64,000 nt of DNA, taken from positions 434,001 to 498,000 of the forward strand of contig NW_020194667.1 in the NCBI RefSeq assembly GCF_002865645.1. The letters run 5' to 3'. The DNA is from Hyaloscypha bicolor E (Eukaryota; Ascomycota; Leotiomycetes; Helotiales; Hyaloscyphaceae). Positions 26,601-38,915 of the stretch are shown here, one piece after another; positions within the stretch are counted from its first letter, which is position 1, and every line of letters begins with the position of its first letter. Below the pieces are notes generated by a model. That model was not told where the DNA came from, did not search any database, and worked only from the letters and a program-made list of their open reading frames with translations. The translations under genes were made by a program, and so were the position numbers.

Positions 26601-28344
26601 CTTTTACTTAGCTCTATTTAGTAGACTATATAGTACTAGTATACTAATAGGCAAGTATAAGACTATTCTTATAATAGCAAGTGGCTTTAGTATAGCTATA
26701 TAACTATCTTACTTAAGGTAACTAATATATAGATATATATTTACTATATTTATTTAGTATAATAATTAAAAACTTTAAATAAATTAGAATTAGGTCAAAT
26801 TATAAATTTAGGCTAATTATAAATAGATATTAGAATTATAATAAAGTTTTTACTTAATAATACCCTAGCTAATAATACTTTAGATAAAGGTTATATTAGT
26901 TACTTCCCTTACTTATATTTTTATATAACTTTTAATTTAAATTAGATTTTTAGTATCTTAATTTATATTTAATTAGGAAAAATAGACCGGGTACTTTTTA
27001 ATTAATATATTATAGTATATAGTAATATAGCTAATCTAATAATAATTCTTTAAGAAAAGATAAAAGAGAAATATATTAAAAAAATATAAGAGAAAATAAA
27101 AGAGTAAAGAGAAATACTAGTAATAAGTAAGTTTTTATCTCTAATAAAAGTATTTATTTTTTTACTTTTTTAATTAATTTACTAACTAGTTTTAGTCTTA
27201 GGAACTAACTAGCTATATAATTAATTATAAAATAAAGTATATAGGTATCTAGATAATAAGGTAAGCTTATAAAAATTAGAATACTAGCTAATATAGCTAG
27301 AAAAGTAAATTTAGGGAATTAGAATATAAGTTAGTATAATTATAAGATCTTTTTATAGAAGAATATATATAGAATAGATTAGATTAGTCTAGTATCTTAA
27401 ATTAAAGTAATATAATATTTTTGTTTTATTTTTTTCTATAGAAATATTCTCTAATATTTATTAGCTAATACTGGTATTATAGTAACTACTTAGGCTTAAA
27501 TCCGTTTATAGAATTGCCTATACTAGTTTAATAAGAAAAAATAAGTCCGAATTTAGTATTATATTACTTCTATTAATTTAAAAACAAATATATATATAAG
27601 ATATAAGTAAGCTATATTTATAAGGTTATTATTTATTAGTATTTATAGGCTTTTCTTATTTTCTTTATCTTATTTACTTATTTCTAACTTTTTCTAGAAT
27701 AATAAGAAGTATTAGATCTAGAAATATTTAATCTAATTTCTATAGCTTCTATTTTACTAAAAATAAATGTCTTGAGATATTATAGCTTATAAGATTTTAT
27801 AAATATAAAGATAATACTCTTAAGATTATAAATATTCTTAGAAAATTCTTCTAAAACTTCTAATATCTCAAGTATTATATTATTATAAGATAATTATCTT
27901 AAGAGCTATATTTTTATAAGAGCTATAAAATCTAAAAAGAAAAGTCTTAAGAGAAATATCTTAAGAAATTACAGGTTTTAAGATAAGATTCTTGAGATAT
28001 TATAGCTCTTAGAAAAGTATAGCTTCTATAAGAAATTTCTTAAAAGCTATACTTTTTTAAGTAATTTTTTATAAAACTTATAATTTTTTAAGAAATTTCT
28101 CTTAAGACTTTTTTCTTAAGACTAAAGTATTATATATATAATTTCTATTAACTCTTATTATATAAGTTAAAATTATATTTAATAGCTACTTACTATTATA
28201 GCCCGATATAAGAAAATCTCTTTTTTTTATAATATATAATAAAAAGCTATTCTAATTCTATTAATTATATAATTAAGTAGCTTAAATATATAGGCTTATT
28301 TATTAAGTATTATTAGTAAAGCTAAACTATTAGCTCTAACTTTT
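23651..28344. other. AT-rich RIP-degraded DNA
   Basis: Degraded sequence between the DUF3723 pseudogene and the right direct repeat. Stops occur in all frames and I could not recognise a family on either strand. Confidence 0.6.
27757..28150. repeat. Cluster of short direct and inverted repeats
   Basis: The words CTTGAGATATTATAGCT (twice, near 27.77 and 27.99 kb) and its partial complement AATATCTCAAG recur, mixed with repeated TCTTAAGA and TTCTTAA words. The stretch can fold back on itself. It may be a degraded inverted-repeat element or simple AT-rich repeat; no boundaries could be set. Confidence 0.35.
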
Positions 28345-28775
28345 ACTTATTAAATGGGGGCTTAATTAGGCCCCCTATTAATTCTATTAATTACTAAGGC
28401 TATAATTAGAAAAAGGTAAGGAAGTTACTTAGATCCTATTTCTATTAAATAATTAGGGGAACCTAATATAGCTTCTTATTAATTCCGGATATAATTAGAA
28501 TTAGGTAAGAAAGCTAGAAAAAGTATCTAGGTTTAGACTAAAAACTATTAGATATTAATTTTCTGTATTATTTTTTGCTTTTTATTTTTATATTTCGTTT
28601 TTTAAGTAAGATTATATATATAACTAATAAAATATACTTATATTTATAATAATAAATAATTACTTTATATCTATAGATATAAGTAGTAATTTAAGTAAAC
28701 TAGTAATATAGTAAAGTTACTAGGTTTCTTAATCTTAAAGAATTATATATAAATAAAAAATAGTAAAGATTTTAA
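28345..28775 (+). repeat. Direct repeat, right copy (LTR-like), RIP-mutated
   Basis: Homologous to 18,900-19,285. Relative to the left copy, differences are overwhelmingly C to T and G to A, for example CCCGATATGGCTCC versus CCTAATATAGCTTC. The right copy was therefore the more heavily mutated. Confidence 0.6.
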
Positions 28776-31639
28776 TTTTTCTAATATAAAAAATGCTTTA
28801 TTTATAATCTAGTAAAAATCTATAGTACTTACTCTAAAAATTTTTACTATAATAGCCTATTTTTAAATATCTTTTTTTAGGTACTAGTTTTCTAATTCTA
28901 TTATATATAATATTACTATAAGCTAGTTTGCGGCCTCTTTAGTATCTTGCTTAAATATTAACTTTATTATAGTAATATTCTATAACTTATTAACTTTACC
29001 TATTAATCTTGAATTTTTTATTTCTAATTCTATAATTCTATTAGTAAAGTTTATTACTAGTCTAGTAAAAAGAATATTCTAGTACTAGTATTAGCTTTAT
29101 ACTTTAGGTAATAATAAGCTTATATACTTCTTTTATTATAGCTTTAAATGAAATACTAATTTCTTAATATAATTCTATATAAGTTTTAATTAAATACTTA
29201 TTTAGGTTTTTTTTAAAGAAATATATTTTTACTAATAAAGATTACTAAAAATAGGAATTCTTTATATATATAATAAGATAAACTTTTAATAAATTAATTA
29301 ATATTTCTAGCTTATTCTCTATTATATCTTATTAGTATTAAATAAATTCCGTTATTTATAAGAATATAGATCTTACTAATATATTTTAAAAGCTTTTTAT
29401 AATATTCTGTCCTTTATCTAGTATAATCTAAATTACTTAGTTAAGGCAAAGCTATTTTTTTAATAGTCGGGTATATTTATAATTAAACTTACTTTAATTA
29501 TTTATATAGCTTGAATTAATAAAGTATTACTTTATAGGTTTTTCTTTAGACTATTTATTTTTATAGGGAATTCTTTCTAGTTTCCTTTATATAATAAATA
29601 TTAATATATAAATTTAGAAGAATAAAGTACTATTTAATAAGAGATTATAATATAGCCTCTAAATAATTATAAGAACCTAATATAGCTTTCTTGCCTAATT
29701 TATTAGGGATAAAGTAATTATTATTATTTAGGCTTTATATTAATTATAGTTTATTATAAGTAATAATATATTATAGAGTAAATACCTAATTACTAAAGCC
29801 TAATTTTATAAAAATTAATAGATATTACTTGAATCTAAGGCATATTTATTTAAATTCTATATTTATAAGTAATCTCGAGAAATAGATATTTTTATTTAAA
29901 AGTAGTATCTTTTCTAGAACTTTCTAGATTACGAGAGCGGCTTTATATTATTCTAAGCTAATTATATATTTAGTGCTTTTAATATACTTGCCCTATAATA
30001 GATATCTATAATATGCTTTTAATAATAGATACGGGAATAAGATTATAAGCCAAGTTACTAACTAAGAATAATACTTATATAATATAATAGTTTCCTTTTT
30101 TAACTCACCTTAAACTCTATAATTTATTTATGACTTATAATAGCTTCTTTTTCCCAAGAATTCTCGCTTTCTGGATAATCTTTTTACTTAATAAAGTATT
30201 TAATCTTTCTATATAGCTCTTACTTCTTGAGTAATTACATGCCCGAATAGTTTCTTTAATAAGTTACCTTAAACTCTTTAATAAGCTCCGGGCTTATATT
30301 CTTTTATTTTTCTCATATATTACTCTTATATAGAAATCCTCTTTATTTTATAAGGTACCAAGTTATTTTGCCTTATTTCTACTTAGTAAGTAGTACTTTA
30401 GCCTCTTATATTTCTCTCTTAGTATTAATTATAACTAGCTAATTATTATAAAGCAGCTATATTACTAAGCTTTTTATATATTCTAGTATAGTTATTAGTA
30501 TATTTCCATAAGTATTCTTAATTGAGTTAGCTATTACTAGTAGACTTAATATAAAAGAAGGAAGAGTATCTTAAAGCTCTAGATTAACTAACTTTATTAG
30601 AATACTTAATAGATATAATAAATTAGTATTAGGGCCTAATAGAATCTAGTTTTCCTAAAACTTAATAGGAAAAAAGATAGTATTTATAATTATATTAAAG
30701 TTCTAAGATTTAGAATTACTAAGGAAATTAATAGTAATAGCTTCTAATAAAATTATTTAGGGAGAATAGTAATTCTTTCTAGCCTAAGGAACTACTTTAA
30801 GAATATTATTTAATAAAGATAAGAGTAAAGTATTCGTATTATAATAGTTATTATAATTATCCTAAATATTACTAACTAGAGTATTATAATATAATAAGGA
30901 ATTACTAGATATTACTATTATCTTAATATTATTTATTAGATATAAATTAAAATTTATTACTAAGATATTTATAAATAAGTAGCTAAGAGAATCTTTAGAG
31001 CAACTTTTAGAGGCAGATTTTTAATTATCTAGTACTTTATAGTTCTTATCTTTTAGCTTTTCTTAAAGTTAAGGCCGCTTTTTCTTAATAATACCCGATA
31101 TTTTAGCTCATTTATTATTACCCTCTTCTTACTAATATTAGTGCTTCTTTTATATATCTGGCTTATAAGTATTATATATATCTCTAAGATAGTTCTATAA
31201 GTCTAATTCCGAATAAAGTACTATAATATATAGTAAATATAGGCATGAAATAGAGTTCTTATTATTTAGACTCTTAATATATTCTAGAATATAATTAAAG
31301 ATATATTTTTACTAGCTTATCTAATTATAGAACTATCTTATTTATATAGCTACTAATAACTATTTTTTTCTTAGATATTTACTATAATATCTAGTATAGG
31401 TAATAATATAGCAGAAAGTAACTAGCTTATACCGGAAAGGCATATTGAGATTATTAATATAATCTTAGTAATAGGCTTCTTAATCTATCTTACTAGTTAT
31501 TTACCTATTATACCGGAAGCAAAATTCGGTAAAGCTAGATTATTTCTTATAATAGTTTTTAAAGTACTAATATATATACTTTTATTTTTCTTTTATAATA
31601 ATACTAATACATTCTATTAGTAGAAGTAGTACTAATAAG
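28776..31639. other. AT-rich RIP-degraded DNA
   Basis: Degraded sequence. Around 29.2-29.8 kb the minus strand reads as fairly continuous former coding sequence (for example NKLGKKAILGSYNYLEAIL) interrupted by TAG and TAA. It probably comes from a gene or transposon that I could not identify. Confidence 0.5.
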
Positions 31640-33300
31640 AAAAGACTATCTTTATTCTTTAATCTCCTGGCTATAGGTTAGTACTAGATAATAATCTTTT
31701 ATAGGCCATAATACTTTCTAATATATAATACGGGAATTATTTATATGAAGTATAATAAAATCTTAAAAAGCAAAAATATTTTCTAGACTTTATAACGGGA
31801 TAGCGAGTAATAAAATACAAGTAAAGTAATTATATTTAGGGATTATATAGCAAATAATATAGTTAAAGTAATTATAATACTACTTGCCCTAGTTATTTAC
31901 CTTATATTAGATAGTATATACTTACTATTATATCCTATAATAATTCGCTAACTTTTTATTAATAAGCTTTTAATACTAATTATAGATATAATACTATTAA
32001 GCCTTAAGCTCTTAGTGCCCCTTTTTTATAATAGTAGCCATAATCTAAGTAGAGAGATTATTAATTTACTTACTAAGATTAGTAAAATCCCGGCGTTATC
32101 TTAGCTTATTTAGGTATTTTTCTAAAAGCAAGTACTAGAGATCCGGGTTTCTCTTTATAAATACTAAGCGGAAGTTTTTTATAAGATCCTACCGCGGCTT
32201 TAGGCTAAGGAAAACTATTATACTATTTATATTACTTATATTATCTAAGTAATAGCTAATAAGAGTCTTTAAGTTCCTATATATAGCAAACTTTATAACC
32301 TGCTCTAGTAAATAGCCACTATTTATTACTAATTAGCCTATTATATTATAAACTTATTTAAAATAAGTACTTCTTACTATTTACCTTAATAAGCGCTTTA
32401 TAACGGGTAATATAGAGCCCTATTTCTCCTGCAAAATTAGCTTTCTTTACCTAGTCTAAATACTAGTAGCCCTATATAGTCTTGTTTTTAGTTTTCTTAA
32501 TTAGTTTATCTATAGATATTTCCGGAAAGACTAGATTATCTTATATCCCGTTTGCCTAATTTATAATCTAATACTTTTTGCCTAGTAGTAGTCTAGTAGT
32601 GAGAATATTCTTAATAGTATTATAGTTCCTAAATATACTAGCTAAAATAATAATAGTAAATAGAAATAAGAGGCTATTAGTAAAAAAAAAAGGCGCGGGC
32701 TTTAATTTCTTATATAATAGATGCTTTAGTTTATATATAAGCTATTAGTAATTATATAAGCTTTGGGATAAACTACTTTAGACTTACTTTTTCGGGATAT
32801 CTTATATTTCTTTAGTAAATTCTCTTTTAAAACTTATCTTAATTTCTAGCTTTCTATTTTTCTATATAACTATATAAATAAGGTTCTATTAGTAATAATT
32901 AGTACGAAAATCAGGGTTTTATTTCTATCTCAGACTTAGTATCTTACTTTATATATTGTTTTATATATTTCCTATAATCTTATAGAAATATAGTAATATA
33001 TCTTTAGTAAGGTACTTAAATCTATATAGTACTTTTCATAAATATAGTTATAGTAGTTATATTACTATAAGAGCTTTTCTATATTAATATAGTTCTTAAT
33101 AATTAGAAATATAGGTGCCTTTTCTTTTATTAATAGCGGAATTATATATCTGAGTATATTTTTAATATACTTTCTTTCTTATTAGTAAATATATTATATA
33201 TTAATATTTTAAAATAGGCTAGCCTATAAGTATACTTATAGGTATAACTAAGTTATAAACTTCTAAAGAAATTACGAAGTTTATATTATGCTACTATATT
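31640..33300 (-). pseudogene. RIP-destroyed DUF3435/FluG-like gene (candidate recombinase)
   Basis: The minus strand between about 32.36 and 31.64 kb reads, across stops, as the C-terminal half of the DUF3435 (FluG-domain) family. I see VFLSLKPR, DLIKNFR, RNPDL and RRDFTNLS followed by INNLST near 32.26-32.05 kb. Farther on come LLLAIPL, NNSRIIY and TYSQEIKE near 31.80-31.70 kb, where relatives have a Cys-containing finger and Cys has become Tyr. Sequence up to about 33.3 kb looks like the N-terminal part but is too eroded to prove. DUF3435 proteins are tyrosine recombinases, including Starship captains. The catalytic R-H-R-Y residues could not be located. The family call rests on recalled patterns and needs a profile search. 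Confidence 0.45.
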
Positions 33301-35089
33301 AATATAAGTTTTCGTATCTTGTTTTATATTATTTTAATAGTTACTTTTCTTATTTCTTTATTTAGTTTACCTAGGGTTAAGTATCCGACTGCTTTAGTAA
33401 TATACTTTATATCTTTTATATTATATAAGTCTAATCTTAGATATTTCCTTTTATATCTAAGATATATTAGTACTTATTATTCTAGACTTAGCTTTATAAT
33501 ATTAGTAATATATGCTTCCCAAAAATCCTATATTACGTTATATTATAGTTAGCTAGTTTTCTTATTTAGTTTTCTATAAACGGGATTATTATTAATCCCA
33601 GACCTGTTCTCGGAGAGCCTATCTTTTAGGGCTGCCTCTATCTGCTCGTCTGGATTTAGTTCTCTCTAATATTTCTTTGCCTATTTAGTACTTATAGCTT
33701 ATAGAACTATATATATACGGATATGAATATCTGGAGTAAAGATAAGAAAAGAAGGTCTTCCTAGAGAAATGGGAGAGGAATTAGAGAGAGGAGAGAAGGG
33801 GGAGGGAATATAAGTGAGGAGATATGTGAGAAGGTGTGTGAGAAGATAGGTGAAAAGATATATGAGAAGATAGGTAAGATCATAAGAAGATGGGTGAGAA
33901 GATAGGTGAGAAGATGGGTGAGAAGAGAGGTAAAGATGAGAGGGAACCGGTCACTTATAGAATATATAGCCCGAGGCAAAACGCAGAGGACGGCGTAAAA
34001 TAACCTGAAGGCAGAAAAAGGACCCACGTATAAAGGAGGCAGACCAGGATAACTGTCTGGGAATGAGCGTATAGTGGGAACAGATTTGGGACCCCTGGCT
34101 AGGAAAGGGGGCCTTTTCGGGCTCCTCGTTAAAAGTTGACGATTTCTGGTGAGATGGGTGAGCAGGCCTGAGCAGACTTGAGCCGAAGTTGAGCCAGGCC
34201 TGAGCCGCCTGAGCAAAGGCGGCGCGGGGTCACGTGGGCCAGAGTGTTGGGAGGTGTCGAGATTCCGGTCAAGAAACATAGAAACTCAAGAGCGCAATGA
34301 TACTGTAAGATTTTAATCAGCTGCGCTCTTGTCTTTCTCAGGTGACCAAACATCTTAAGAGAGCACCTCCATATATTTTTCATGCATCTTGCATGATGAG
34401 AGACGAATAGGAAATGTGGTGGGGCCAGAGCTTCAAGGCTTTCTCTCCCTTGCCGCTCTAATCAAGCCAATAACTACATCTCACACAAATTGCAGCAAAT
34501 ACCTGAGGCCAACGACACCAATGAGGAAGATTCCCGCCACTATAATATGGCCTATCACAATACAACAATAGAAAACAAGCGGGAGCTGTGGGTCGGAAAG
34601 CTTACGGCTTTTGGTGGAACACTACTAGGATTCGATTTATGGAACATTTATGTTGTAGAGAACATATCTCACAATATTTTCTATAATTAGCCTATGAGAG
34701 AACAAGAATTCATACCAGAATCTGGACTGCCCAAAACCAAGGGAGGAAACTCCGTACCAGCCCAGCACCATCACTCAAATGAATGCAACCGAAATCACGC
34801 CCCACCTCGCTCAAAAGTGTCCTCAAATATGACCAATTCTTTAAACCTCGTCCATCCTCACATTTTGAAAAGGCAGCTTATTCGCCCTTGAGTCTCCACT
34901 CTCAACCATAGTCATCTGCATCGTCGTCCTGCCCCACTCCGTACTCCCCGTCCTCGCCCTCGCCAACGCCAGTCCTAGCACACTCCGGAGACTATCCTTA
35001 TGCAGCTGTCTCCCAACATCCTGCAACGGCATCGGCCTTGCCTGACAGCGCTTCTCTCCCTCGTCAAAAACACAAAACTCGGCCTTCCC
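33301..35089. other. Boundary of the RIP block and mixed non-coding DNA
   Basis: Composition climbs from AT-rich to normal near 33,580. The 172-codon minus frame at 33,761-34,279 overlaps a minisatellite and has a low-complexity tail, so I do not call it. 34,380-34,840 holds only short frames. 34,841-35,090 may be the degraded tail of the rhodopsin-like pseudogene. Confidence 0.45.
33814..33930 (+). repeat. Minisatellite, GTGAGAAGATRG units
   Basis: About ten imperfect copies of a 12-base unit of the type GTGAGAAGATGG/GTGAGAAGATAG in tandem. It creates a false Leu/Ile/Phe/Thr-rich frame on the minus strand. Confidence 0.8.
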
Positions 35090-35740
35090 ATCCCCGGCAC
35101 CTCACCTCGCCGGCAACCCAACCCTCCTCAACGGCTCCTCAGCCCGACGTTTCAGACACGGCATACACGTCACGATTACCCCGGGCAGCTCCTCCATTTC
35201 CCCATACACGCGTGGGATCAATTGTGTCTACTAATGAGTCCGGGAGCTCCCATAGGTGCGCGGGTCACGGTAGGTTGTGAGCTTCACGCAGGCGATGGCG
35301 GTGGCGAGGAGGCCGGTGGCCATTGGGATGCTGATTAAGAGTTTTTCGCGAAGCGGGCGCGAAATGGTCCGGATTAGTTTTATAGGGCTTAGGGCGAGGA
35401 TGAGGCCGAAGAGTATCATTAGTGCTGGATGTACATGTAAGTTTGGGATTTTCTTTTAAAGGGACTTGAGAACAGACCGGAACTCGTCCTTCCCCAGACA
35501 GCGCCCGCGATCCAGGTTCAGCATACAACATCAGGAGTTGGCTCCCATAGGTATGAGAGTGGATGGCAGACGTTGATGGTTATCATTGTGTAGCCAATCT
35601 CTGAGAGTCCGCAGCACAGTTAGAGTATAGCAGGGTCCTCCAGGATAACGAACGGCTGAGGCGGAGAAGCCAGACTGCGATCGAGATCAGAATTAAGCTT
35701 ATGGTATATAACGCTGTACTTTTGTTGCTAGGAGAGGTTT
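35090..35740 (-). pseudogene. Rhodopsin-like fungal integral membrane protein, degraded
   Basis: The minus strand carries ordered pieces of the fungal rhodopsin-like membrane domain (PF20684 type). A helix YTISLILISIAVWLLRL lies near 35.70 kb and INVCHPLSYLWEPTPD at about 35.58-35.53 kb (family QC.P...W.P), followed directly by TGA at 35,518-35,520. LILALSPIKLI through LATAIACVKLTTY lies at 35.41-35.27 kb. MEELPGVIVTCMPCLK lies near 35.18 kb in another frame (family E...GII...LP.LK). Order and spacing fit the family, but at least three frame changes or stops intervene. A few could be introns; I favour a pseudogene. Confidence 0.5.
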
Positions 35741-36347
35741 TAGGGCGAGATTTTTGCTGTCTTGAGGGACATAAAAAGTCCTGGATTTGTATAATTAGTG
35801 AAACATGAATCTTCGCGGCAGACAGGGGAACCTAGCAGCGAGATCGTTCGGTAGTCAACACCACTTGTCCTGAGGCCGTTGGTGCCTCTTTTACTTATGT
35901 TATGGGGTGTTTCAGGGGGAATTTGAAGCCTTCGAAAGGAAGCATCGTGTTTTGTTGGTAACTTTAATGCGAACAGATGAGAAACAAGATGATGATTTGA
36001 ACTTAAAGAGCACCTACAACAGAATCACTTAATCATGAAAAGGAGGGAAATTTGTGACGACTCGTGGGTTTTGCAAGTTTCTCGATCTCGAGTGCTTGAA
36101 TATTGTGGAACCGAATCCAGGGGTTGTTAGCGAGAGAGAAGCGACGAGGAAGGGGAGTGCGATTTGAGTCCAACGAAAGCGAGCTCAATGTTTTCACAAG
36201 ATCTTATGCAAGATTCCAATGCAAATTATTTGAGCATACAATGGGATTTCACCTTCCACACTTGGAAGGAGAAATATCAGTGCACAGGTGATCAAAAAGG
36301 TACCCCAAAGTGAGGTGAGCTGGTTTTCTGCAAACGATAATAAATTC

Positions 36348-36351
36348 CATC

Positions 36352-36436
<85 letters not shown>

Positions 36437-36451
36437 CCATCCATCACCATC

Positions 36452-36536
<85 letters not shown>

Positions 36537-36549
36537 CCATCATCATCAA
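36348..36549 (+). repeat. CAT/CAC microsatellite, 15-base higher-order unit
   Basis: About 200 bases of CAT codon-like triplets with a CAC roughly every fifth triplet, giving a 15-base period, and one 1-base phase break near 36,436. It generates false poly-His, poly-Met and poly-Asp frames. Confidence 0.95.
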
Positions 36550-36645
36550 CATTAACATCAATATCAGCAACAACCAAAAGGTATCATATGACTTGACCTG
36601 CCACTAGCGTAGTCGTCCGGGCTCCCCGGCTCCGTCGCTTAGGTC

Positions 36646-36654
36646 TATAAAAAG
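36646..36654 (+). promoter_or_regulatory. TATA-like box
   Basis: TATAAAAAG followed by a C/T-rich leader, about 690 bases upstream of the ATG at 37,341. It may drive the downstream gene from a long, possibly spliced leader. The placement is suggestive only. Confidence 0.35.
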
Positions 36655-37340
36655 AAGGCCCTCTCTCCATCCGTCCCATCTCCTCCTTCCCTCAACAAAT
36701 ACTGACACTACGCTCTTCCCTCTACTCATTCCAGGCGTCCTGCCAAAGACACATATTCTGATTACCTTTCCCTCATCCAATCCTCAACCACCCTCATTGC
36801 CCATCGCTACCCATTACCTTTGATCAAGTACTCATGCAATTGACCTCTATTTCAATTCCACTTCCCCTCATATTTGACCACCACGGTCAACTCCAATTCC
36901 CCTCATCTTGGCATCTCTTCTCAAATATTCCTTATCTCACATCTACTTCCAATCTCACCCCATTTCGTCTACTCATCTGAGCATTCTCAGAGTTTCTCAC
37001 CATCTCATTGCACTTCCTCGACGTCCTCGGCGAGCTCAACTTCTCGCAAGGCCACTCGATCCCTTGTATCTCACATATCCAATCTCTCATCTCGCGTCAT
37101 TTATCAGCACAAAGTATCTCGCCTTCAAGTTCTGAATTTTCAGCTCATCTACCTCATCTTTGGAAGTTGCTCGAGAGACTTGACGAAAGTTGCGAATATT
37201 TCACCTTCTTGACGCCAAACAGTATCAGTCAGCCAGCTTACTTCTCTGGGCAAGTTGTTATTTCCAATTCTTTCACACGATTCAATGAATATCAGCTAAT
37301 CAGATGACTATTCCAGAGACTGCAAATCACCAGTCTAGCC

Positions 37341-38915
37341 ATGATCTCTGAAGCCTCTGCTACAAGAATGGATGAGTCGAACTTCTCGATTTCGGTGCAA
37401 GATAAGAGGAGAACGGCTAAGTTGAAAGAAGTCCTTCATATCATTGACCCCCAGAAGTCAACACAGCACAAGAGAAAATTGCACGATGTTGGAGATGTAC
37501 GTGATCCGATCCGCCCTGAAAAGAAAGCAAAATTCAACGAGAACCGTCTGAAACCCGGCAATGGTTTTACAAACACGAACTTCCAGTTTAACCTGACTCG
37601 CCAATTAAATGGAAAAGACGAGGGTGAAACAGATGAGGAAGATGATGAATTCAGCGAAATTCGAATCCAGCCAGACGCATCTGACTTGAACAATTGCCTC
37701 AGGGATGCTATCGGCGACGGCCTTGATGATGATATCAAAAACACTGTAGCAGGTGCTGGCCCGGTCAATGTTAATGGTGGTCAACCAACTGCCGGAAATG
37801 ATGACAATGTCTTCGTCAAACTGGCCGACCTTTCCAAGATCTCTTCTCAGCTTTCTTCTTCCAACGAGCTACAGGCTCTCGAAGATAGTTCTGAGGGTGA
37901 CCCAGCAGAAGATGTTACATCGAAGCCAGGCAATGCAGAGGCCCCAACGAAACCTGAAAAGACGGCATATTATATCCGGCTCCACAGACCACACAAATCT
38001 CTGACTAATGAGGCTTTTGCCCAACTTGAGCTGATGTCAGAGCTTGCAAAGCCAGAATTGAGCTTGGAGAATCTGTCAGTTTTTGACAACGCAATTCGGA
38101 TTCTCTTGGCAATTAACAGGATTCAGGCAGAGCGATATGCAAAATAAGACAGACCTCGAAAGATCAAAGTTGCACAAGGGCCGTATCCTCTTACAAAGAA
38201 GGAATTCTATGAGAGACTAAAAGGAGCTGAGGAGGACAAGCATCCATGGGCAAAGGCACAGAAACTTCCAAAAGACAACCTGCTGAGGAGGGTGATGGAT
38301 GGGGCGAGCAAAGCAAGGTGCTACCATGGGAACGGAATCGTCTCACAAGTATCAACATCAAACTTCACAACATGCAAGGGCCGTCATGACTCAATGGACG
38401 AGCATCTCAACTATTCGAACAGGAAAGGGACGGCATTAATATCATGTTCGGGAGATGGCACGGACTTTGTGGAGAATCGCATCCGAAGACAAGACCGACG
38501 CGTGAAGCCCGAGAAAGGCGACGATAGGGGATTGGCTTACATCAACGTTCTATCACTGATCGCAGACGGTGTGCCTGTCTTGTGTGCCGAAGTTGAGGCC
38601 AACTACTACGAGGTTTGGCGAGCAATGGGCGCGGATTGGATAGAGCATGAGTACTTCGTTCTTCTTAAGATTGACGTCAAGCACATTGTGGGCACATGGC
38701 ACTGGTCCGAGGTGCAAGAATATATGCGCAAGCACAAGTGCAGTTATCATGATTGGGAGCAAGCGATTGTCTTCCGTGCGTTACATGAGCATGAGAGGGT
38801 GAGACGGGAGGGAAGGCAACATGTTCCGAAAGATGGTTGCGTCTGCTGTCCACAGCATGGAAGACTATGGATGTCCCAGGCTCCAGTCAAATCGGATCAA
38901 CAGCAAGGGGAGTAA
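37341..38915 (+). CDS. Uncharacterised protein, DUF7587-like C-terminal region
   Basis: A single reading frame runs from ATG 37,341 to the stop at 38,915, broken only by TAA at 38,145-38,147. Either the gene has acquired a nonsense mutation, or a 78-base intron (38,075-38,152, GTCAGT...ACAG, length a multiple of three) removes it and leaves 498 residues. The N-terminal part is acidic and probably disordered (GETDEEDDEFSE). The C-terminal part has KARCYHGNG, HLNYSNRKGTALISC, GLAYINV and HEYFVLLKI. These resemble the fungal DUF7587 pattern, in which a charged entry segment is followed by a phrase like 'FISL' and a final EYLVL. Function is unknown and the family call is tentative. The long gap to the TATA-like box suggests a long leader. 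Confidence 0.6.

Noticed and set aside
33761..34279. 172-codon minus frame with a hydrophobic tail
   Set aside because: The tail is the GTGAGAAGAT minisatellite read on the opposite strand; no family or intron logic supports it.
36288..36596. Poly-His plus frame and poly-Met/poly-Asp minus frames
   Set aside because: All arise from the CAT/CAC microsatellite.
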